Shown piece by piece: positions 7,131 through 11,874 of a stretch of 11,874 nucleotides of DNA. The stretch's first letter is position 1, and every line of letters starts with the position of its first letter. The notes under the pieces were generated by a model. That model searched no databases, was not told where the DNA came from, and was given only the letters and a program-made list of their open reading frames with translations. This DNA is from Bacteroidota bacterium (GTDB taxonomy: Bacteria; Bacteroidota; Rhodothermia; Rhodothermales; Bin80), in assembly GCA_026702635.1 (NCBI GenBank), contig JAPPBZ010000083.1:1-11874 (forward strand), given 5' to 3'. The translations under genes were made by a program, and so were the position numbers.

Positions 7131-7988
7131 ATGAAGCTATCGGCTTCTGTTCTATTGTTCTTTCTGACAGCAAACCTTTCAACTGCCTATGGGCAGGTTG
7201 ATGGCTGGTATGTCGAACTGGGTGCAGGCCCCGCTTTCAGCGGAGACCTAGCACAGGAGGGATTTAACCTTGACTCATTCTGTTATCCAGGTTTTATCTG
7301 CTGCCCCGATCTGGATGGATGCAATAACAACAATCCAAATCAACACTCTGGATATCGGTGGAACTATCAAATCCCGACAGACCCGGGCTTTGCCTTCCGT
7401 GCCGGTGCAGGAAGGGAACAGGGATCGCTGCGCATCGACCTCAATATTCAATATTCGGCTCGAAATCTGCAACAGATCTTCAGCCGGATTGCACACCTGG
7501 ACGAATCACCTGCCCCTCAGTTTGATCCAAATTCGGGGGTTCAGGTGACGACCATCGCAACCATTGGCAGATTACGGGTTACCTCTCTTCACATCAATAC
7601 CTTCCTGGATCTGCTCCCACGGGGTCGCACATTCCGCCCTTACCTAGGCATGGGAACCGGGGTCGCGCGTGCAGTCGTGACCGATCTGTATTACGAGGAA
7701 CGCTATTCATGCACGAACCAGCCGTGCAGCGGGGACCTGTCAAGTTATGATTCACTGCAGGATGAGGATCTGGCGGATGTTGTACTTTTGGCTTCCGGGC
7801 ATGCCGGGTTCGAGTATATCCTCACTGAAAAAATTCTTGCAGGGGTTCGTTTCAGCTACACCTTGCTACAGGATTTTAACAGCCAAGGGGAGTACACTGT
7901 GCACAGAGTGGAAAATCTAACCAATACAACGACCTTCAGTAAACTAAACCTGTTTTCGACGATGGCGACTGTTCGCTACCGCTTATAA
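7131..7988 (+). CDS. Outer-membrane beta-barrel protein with cysteine-bearing loops
   Basis: This 285-residue exported protein has a clear Sec signal peptide (1-21, cleavage probably near AYG). The mature part alternates short amphipathic strands with polar loops, for example GWYVELGAGPAF, FAFRAGAGREQ, LRIDLNIQYSA, FRPYLGMGTGVA, ILAGVRFSYTL and a terminal MATVRYRL. This is the pattern of small OmpA/OprF-like barrels, roughly eight strands. Two loops carry cysteines: Cys51, 57, 58 and 64 in the first, with an Asn-rich run after them, and Cys194 and 199 in a later one. They are probably extracellular disulfide-stabilised loops. No catalytic motif is seen, so function is unknown; a structural or small-solute role is typical of the fold. 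It is divergent from the sulfatase and ends 16 bp before the convergent ABC exporter gene. Confidence 0.8.
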   Translation: MKLSASVLLFFLTANLSTAYGQVDGWYVELGAGPAFSGDLAQEGFNLDSFCYPGFICCPDLDGCNNNNPNQHSGYRWNYQIPTDPGFAFRAGAGREQGSLRIDLNIQYSARNLQQIFSRIAHLDESPAPQFDPNSGVQVTTIATIGRLRVTSLHINTFLDLLPRGRTFRPYLGMGTGVARAVVTDLYYEERYSCTNQPCSGDLSSYDSLQDEDLADVVLLASGHAGFEYILTEKILAGVRFSYTLLQDFNSQGEYTVHRVENLTNTTTFSKLNLFSTMATVRYRL

Positions 7989-8004
7989 TCCATGGTGGCG
8001 ATCA

Positions 8005-9795
8005 TTATTGGAGAGAATCTTCGCCAGGGTTTACGTAGAGATCTTTTTCGTAGCTGTGCTGCTGATCGTACAGCTCCCGATAGCGACCACCCATGCGGTA
8101 GAGCGTAGTATGGCTGCCCCGTTCGACGATCCTGCCTGCTTCGAGAACCAGGATCTGATCGGCACTCCGGATGGTGGAGAGCCGATGGGCAATGACAAAT
8201 GTGGTCCGTCCCTCGCGAAGATTCTTGAACCCTTCCTGAATCAATGCCTCGCTTTCCGTATCAAGGTTGGAGGTCGCTTCATCCAAGACAAGGATTTTGG
8301 AGTTTGCCAGAATTGCGCGTGCGATGGAGATCCTCTGCCTCTGTCCGCCACTGAGCTTTATCCCCCGCTCACCAACTACGGTATCATAGGAGTCCGGGAA
8401 ACTCTGAATAAATTCATGTGCATTTGCGATTCGGCTCGCATATTCAATTTCGTCGCGTGCGGCTGCCGGCTTGGCATAGCTGATGTTATCTGCAATCGTG
8501 CCATCAAACAGAAAATTCTCCTGCATCACCACCCCTAGGTATCCGCGGTAATCACTCAGCTTCAAGGTGGACAAATCCTGACCATCAATCATAACCCGCC
8601 CCTGTTGGGGTTGATTGAATCCCATAACCATACTGATCAACGTACTCTTGCCTGAACCGCTTGGCCCAATCAATGCTGTCGTGGTTCCTTTTGCAGCGTG
8701 AAGAGAAACTCCCTGGATGACCGGGACAGTCTCATCGTAGCGAAAGTGTACATCTTCCAGAGTTACCTCCCCCCGCACCTGTTTCAATGCGTTCCTGTGA
8801 CCCTCATCTTCATCCTCTCGAATCTCTGTCATCAGATCCCTGATGCGATCAAGCCCTGCGAATGCCTCTGAAATCTGTGTACCAACCATTGCCATCTGTA
8901 TGATGGGGGCAACCATCACCCCGACCACAAAAAGGTACATCACAAAATCCCCCAGAGTTAGAGCATTCTCGGCGATCGCTCTGCCTCCCAAGACAATCAT
9001 CAAAGCACCAATGATCCCGACGATGACCGTCCCCAGCGTGACCGTTGCAGATGTACCTCGGATCGTTTTGGAGATCAGCCTAAATAGCTGGATGACCCCC
9101 TCATTGAATTTACCCTGTTCCCGGCCTTCAGCCCCATATGCCTTGACCAACCAGATTCCGCCAAGCGTTTCCCCAAGTGCCCCCGTGATTTCTGATCGGA
9201 TTTTTTGGCGCTTCCTGAAAATGGGTCGTAACGCTCTGAATGCGTAGGCCATGAAGCCACCGAATGTGGCCAGAATTACACAAATGATCAGGGTTAGCTG
9301 CCAATAGAGTACAAACAGAATGATAAGTGCCAGAATTGCGGTCAACACCCCTCCGACCAGCATCACGATTCCTGTCCCCATCAAATTGCGGACTCCCTCG
9401 GGGTCGCTCATCACACGTGATATCAACTCGCCGCTTTTATGTCTCTCAAAAAAACGGGCGGGTAAATGAATCACATGATCATGGATCCGCTGACGCATTT
9501 CCATGATGGCTTTTTGGGCGGCAATACCGATCACATTGGATAATAAATACGATGTTCCCGCCTGCACGATGGTTGCACCAACGGCCACCAGGGCGAGTGG
9601 CATCAACAACTCCATTTGATCATTGCCAATGACCTCATCGATCAGCCACTTGCTAGTACCGGGGAGCACAAAGCTGCTCACACGATTGATGACCATAAGC
9701 ACAAAGCCGACCGCCAGGGTTCTCCGATACCTCCACATCAGTTGTCGTGCCTGATTCCAGGCCGACCAGGTGATTTTGCGGCTCTTTTCAGTCAC
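8005..9795 (-). CDS. MsbA-like ABC exporter half-transporter (TMD-NBD fusion)
   Basis: This 596-residue ABC exporter of the ABCB/MsbA type would work as a homodimer or heterodimer in the inner membrane, flipping lipids or exporting hydrophobic compounds with ATP. The N-terminal membrane domain (about 25-310) has the expected six helices. The nucleotide-binding domain begins near 343 and has an A-loop Tyr353, Walker A GPSGSGKST at 377-385, Q-loop Gln425, signature LSGGQ at 481-485, Walker B ILVLDE at 501-506 with catalytic Glu506, and H-loop His537. All ATPase residues are intact. Translation appears to start at GTG: an in-frame TAA lies nine codons upstream and the next methionine is at residue 20. 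The substrate is not readable; lipid A/phospholipid or drug export are the usual family roles. DUF819 is the upstream minus-strand gene, 117 bp away, and a shared transcript is uncertain. Confidence 0.93.
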   Translation of the reverse strand: MTEKSRKITWSAWNQARQLMWRYRRTLAVGFVLMVINRVSSFVLPGTSKWLIDEVIGNDQMELLMPLALVAVGATIVQAGTSYLLSNVIGIAAQKAIMEMRQRIHDHVIHLPARFFERHKSGELISRVMSDPEGVRNLMGTGIVMLVGGVLTAILALIILFVLYWQLTLIICVILATFGGFMAYAFRALRPIFRKRQKIRSEITGALGETLGGIWLVKAYGAEGREQGKFNEGVIQLFRLISKTIRGTSATVTLGTVIVGIIGALMIVLGGRAIAENALTLGDFVMYLFVVGVMVAPIIQMAMVGTQISEAFAGLDRIRDLMTEIREDEDEGHRNALKQVRGEVTLEDVHFRYDETVPVIQGVSLHAAKGTTTALIGPSGSGKSTLISMVMGFNQPQQGRVMIDGQDLSTLKLSDYRGYLGVVMQENFLFDGTIADNISYAKPAAARDEIEYASRIANAHEFIQSFPDSYDTVVGERGIKLSGGQRQRISIARAILANSKILVLDEATSNLDTESEALIQEGFKNLREGRTTFVIAHRLSTIRSADQILVLEAGRIVERGSHTTLYRMGGRYRELYDQQHSYEKDLYVNPGEDSLQ

Positions 9796-9912
9796 AACTG
9801 TCTCGTCTGAGTGATGGTCTTATCCCTGTTATCATGTCGATTAATCCGCCCTTTCTGTTCTCTGATGCTCACGGAGGGGGCTAGTACCTTTTTCCGGCAT
9901 GAACGTTGTATC
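9796..9912. other. Intergenic region between DUF819 and ABC exporter genes
   Basis: This 117-bp spacer lies between two minus-strand genes and probably holds the exporter promoter. I see no strong hairpin plus T-run on the minus strand to end the DUF819 transcript, no Shine-Dalgarno before the GTG start, and no ORF worth calling. Confidence 0.35.
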
Positions 9913-11034
9913 TCAGTAGCCCAGCGCCCCCCGAACCAGCATCCCCATCGCAAACCCAGTGTAATTACCCATTGCATACCCGAGAAGCCCAACAGCTACT
10001 CCGGGCAATACCCGGTCTGCCGCGCCCCGGGCCGTGGCAAGCGCCATTGCAGAGGCAGGCCCACCCACATTTGCCTGCGATGCAATCGCAAGGGTGGTCA
10101 CGTCTAACCGAAACAATAACCCAAGCCCAAATACACAAACCCCATGCAGAACGACCGTCCCGATTGCAAAATATAACACCCCAGGACCGATCACGATAAT
10201 GTTCTTCACTACAGACTGTGCTCCATTCGTGGCAAGAAACAACAGCAGCAAATAATATCCCCAGAGGCCTGCACCCGAGAGTTGGCGGATATAAGGCACC
10301 TGCCCGACTGCAAGTGCAATTGTGGTGAGCCACAAGACCTCAGGAATGCCGGGCACAAGAGTTCCCAAATGCTTTGCAAGCCATACCGCACCAAGTGCAA
10401 TGATCACCAGCAGTGCTGCATCCTGTAATCGGACTGGTGTGCTCCTGTAGAGTGATCCGATCAATCCATCCTGCTCCCTTGACCGCTGCACAGACTGCCT
10501 ACGACCGAAGAACAGCGGAGCCACCAGGCAGGCCGCCATCCACAACGCTGTGAGCAGTACATCCGCTGCAATGGCCGCCGAAAACATCTCGCTGCTGGTG
10601 TCAAACGCACGCCCCAATGCTGCAAAATTCACTCCTCCTCCGTTATACGTACCCATGAATTGCCCTGCCAATTTCCAAGTCTCCGGCCCAATAAGAGGGG
10701 CCAAAACCAGTGCGGAAGTGAATGCACCGACAGCTGTGCCAATGGCACCCAGTCCAAATGCAAGCAGCATGGGACCGCCGGCACTGCGGATCGTGCTGAT
10801 ATTTACACTCAGTAAGATGAGCACAATCCCCAGACTGATGCCTGGATCAATGAGCACATCGTAGGCCTTGTTCTGCGCTGGAATCAGTCCCACATTGGAC
10901 AGTACCATTGCTAGCAGGATGCCAACTAGCGCGGCACTCAGAGCTTTAAAAATCGCAAAGCGGGTTTCCAGAAACACCGCAACCCACACAACGATTGCCA
11001 AAATCAAAAAGACCGAGAGGGGATGCGTAATCAT
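9913..11034 (-). CDS. DUF819 family multi-pass membrane protein
   Basis: This 373-residue integral membrane protein belongs to the DUF819 family (YjcL-like), whose members have about ten or more transmembrane helices and resemble secondary transporters. Two conserved polar stretches are visible within hydrophobic helices: GTYNGGGVN at 128-136 in the first half and ASQANVGGPASAMA at 318-331 in the second half. Their symmetric placement suggests inverted repeats forming a binding site. A basic-acidic cytoplasmic-type loop (about 177-200) separates the halves. Length is at the short end for the family, but both halves and the terminal helix (about 345-370) look complete. No substrate is established for the family as far as I know. 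The ATG has no Shine-Dalgarno sequence, and the gene is divergent from the sugar dehydrogenase gene, with which it shares a 317-bp gap. Confidence 0.9.
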   Translation of the reverse strand: MITHPLSVFLILAIVVWVAVFLETRFAIFKALSAALVGILLAMVLSNVGLIPAQNKAYDVLIDPGISLGIVLILLSVNISTIRSAGGPMLLAFGLGAIGTAVGAFTSALVLAPLIGPETWKLAGQFMGTYNGGGVNFAALGRAFDTSSEMFSAAIAADVLLTALWMAACLVAPLFFGRRQSVQRSREQDGLIGSLYRSTPVRLQDAALLVIIALGAVWLAKHLGTLVPGIPEVLWLTTIALAVGQVPYIRQLSGAGLWGYYLLLLFLATNGAQSVVKNIIVIGPGVLYFAIGTVVLHGVCVFGLGLLFRLDVTTLAIASQANVGGPASAMALATARGAADRVLPGVAVGLLGYAMGNYTGFAMGMLVRGALGY

Positions 11035-11351
11035 GCGGAGCTGTGTTTATGCTTTTTGAAAGAGCAACACTTCACTTGCCCTTGAGCGCCATATGGATCG
11101 TTTGGATTTCGCAATCAGGCCCGACAATTTAATCATCCGACACCACACTCCCGTCACTAGGCCATGAAGATCATCCTATTCTGCTCCGCCAGCCGATCAC
11201 CAGGGAGCCGGTGCAAAGCCAACTTCCCTGTAGATGCCAGATATCCCAATTGATCTCTTTTGCCCCCAACCGAAACGAATTATTCCAGATTGCATTTGAG
11301 CGGGATTGGACTACCAGATCTTTTCCTCCTCTAATCAAGAGACACGGTTAT
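11035..11351. promoter_or_regulatory. Divergent intergenic region, DUF819 / sugar dehydrogenase
   Basis: This 317-bp gap should hold promoters for DUF819 (minus) and the sugar dehydrogenase (plus). An inverted repeat CAGGGA (11201-11206) / TCCCTG (11225-11230) could form a 6-7 bp stem with an 18-base loop about 120 bp before the dehydrogenase start. The loop contains GGTGCAAAGCC. A 29-codon ORF from ATG at 11164 to TGA at 11253 (beginning MKIILFCSAS) spans this hairpin; it lacks a ribosome-binding site and looks incidental, though a leader peptide cannot be excluded. No clear -10/-35 boxes, tRNA or transposon ends are seen. Confidence 0.4.
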
Positions 11352-11874
11352 ATGTCATTACTGCTCCGACCGTACACCCTTCTTCTATCCTGTGTCCTTG
11401 TACACTGTGCATGGAGCCAGCCCCAGGTAGCCTTTGAGGAAGCATTTTCCAATCTTACTTTCCGTCGCCCGGTAGACCTGCAGCACTTTGGAGAGAACCT
11501 CTTCGTAGTGGAGCAACCGGGCATCATCTGGACCTTCGAAAACCGGCAGGATGTCACAGATCGACATCAGTTTTTGAACATCCAGAGCCGTGTCAGCACT
11601 GCCGGGAACGAGGAGGGACTCCTGGGATTGGCATTCCACCCGGACTTTGAAACGAATGGGTACTTTTTTGTCTACTACTCCGCTTCAAGCCCAAGACGGA
11701 GCATTGTTTCCCGATTCAATACCCTTGCGGATAATCCGAGGCGGGGGGACCCAAACAGCGAAATGGTCATTCTGGAAGTGAGGCAACCGGCCAGCAATCA
11801 TAATGGGGGACAGCTCGCGTTCGGACCGGATGGATATCTGTATATCGCTCTGGGGGATGGTGGAGGTGCAAACG
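11352..11874 (+). CDS. PQQ-dependent sugar dehydrogenase (soluble GDH/sorbosone type), 5' part
   Basis: The open frame starts at ATG 11352 and runs off the right edge after 174 codons. It encodes the N-terminal part of a soluble glucose dehydrogenase/sorbosone dehydrogenase family protein, a six-bladed propeller that oxidises sugars or polyols with PQQ in the periplasm. A signal peptide covers about residues 1-22 (LLLRPYTLLLSCVLVHCAWS). Family motifs follow in order: a first-blade FVVEQPGIIW at 51-60, NEEGLLGLAFHPDF at 86-99, and NHNGGQLAFGPDGYLYIALGDGG at 149-171, written here only as its key parts: His150 matches the catalytic base histidine of soluble glucose dehydrogenase. The usual length is above 350 residues, so more than half is missing outside the window. 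No Shine-Dalgarno precedes the ATG. Substrate and true PQQ dependence cannot be settled, as many family members are untested. Confidence 0.88.
   Translation, partial: MSLLLRPYTLLLSCVLVHCAWSQPQVAFEEAFSNLTFRRPVDLQHFGENLFVVEQPGIIWTFENRQDVTDRHQFLNIQSRVSTAGNEEGLLGLAFHPDFETNGYFFVYYSASSPRRSIVSRFNTLADNPRRGDPNSEMVILEVRQPASNHNGGQLAFGPDGYLYIALGDGGGAN

Noticed and set aside
7985..8010. Bidirectional terminator between the barrel-protein and ABC exporter genes
   Set aside because: Only a weak AT-only ATAAT/ATTAT pairing is present, with no GC stem or T-run.
11201..11245. Possible cobalamin riboswitch (GGTGCAAA followed by GCCAGATAT)
   Set aside because: Fragments resemble B12-riboswitch boxes, but the conserved CCCGC-ACTGT core is missing and the spacing is far too short for the known fold. 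The downstream gene is not a B12 target either.
11164..11253. 29-codon ORF beginning MKIILFCSAS upstream of the sugar dehydrogenase
   Set aside because: It has no ribosome-binding site, is very short and has no recognisable domain, so it is mentioned only within the intergenic entry.
1..11874. CRISPR array, insertion sequence, prophage or defence island
   Set aside because: No spaced direct repeats, transposase, integrase, terminal inverted repeats or defence-family genes were found on either strand.

Overview
The window is an accessory-flavoured chromosomal stretch from an aerobic, probably heterotrophic Gram-negative bacterium. A predicted outer-membrane beta-barrel, two lipoproteins and several exported enzymes point to a Gram-negative envelope. 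Almost no start codon has a recognisable Shine-Dalgarno sequence, which is typical of Bacteroidota and relatives such as Rhodothermota. Placement in that group is an inference from gene style only; there is no rRNA or marker gene here that fixes taxonomy.

Layout, left to right. (1) 1-182: no recognisable gene. (2) 183-3182, minus strand: recG followed 6 bp later by a membrane fatty-acid-hydroxylase/sterol-desaturase family gene. (3) 3348-4088, minus: a Tat-exported intradiol ring-cleavage dioxygenase. A 217-bp divergent gap separates it from (4) 4306-4842, plus: a small P-loop kinase resembling the ribosylnicotinamide kinase domain of NadR. (5) 4832-7065, minus: a lipoprotein sulfatase with the C-T-P-S-R maturation motif, overlapping by 13 bp a lipoprotein formylglycine-generating enzyme (FGE) that keeps both copper/catalytic cysteines. 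(6) 7131-7988, plus: an outer-membrane beta-barrel protein with two cysteine-bearing loops, divergent from the sulfatase. (7) 8005-9795, minus: an MsbA-like ABC exporter half-transporter. (8) 9913-11034, minus: a DUF819 multi-pass membrane protein. (9) 11352 to the right edge, plus: the 5' part of a secreted PQQ-dependent (soluble glucose/sorbosone) sugar dehydrogenase, cut by the window end.

The clearest functional unit is the sulfatase-FGE pair: the second gene encodes the enzyme that would turn Cys78 of the first into formylglycine. Both carry lipoprotein signals, so substrate desulfation and cofactor formation would both happen outside the cytoplasm. This fits an organism feeding on sulfated organic matter in oxygenated water, as FGE needs O2 and copper. 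The neighbouring barrel protein and the secreted sugar dehydrogenase are compatible with envelope-level carbohydrate processing, but no direct link is shown. I found no CRISPR array, insertion sequence, tRNA, rRNA, phage gene or defence system. Apart from the extracytoplasmic FGE arrangement, the window holds recognisable families in an unremarkable layout.
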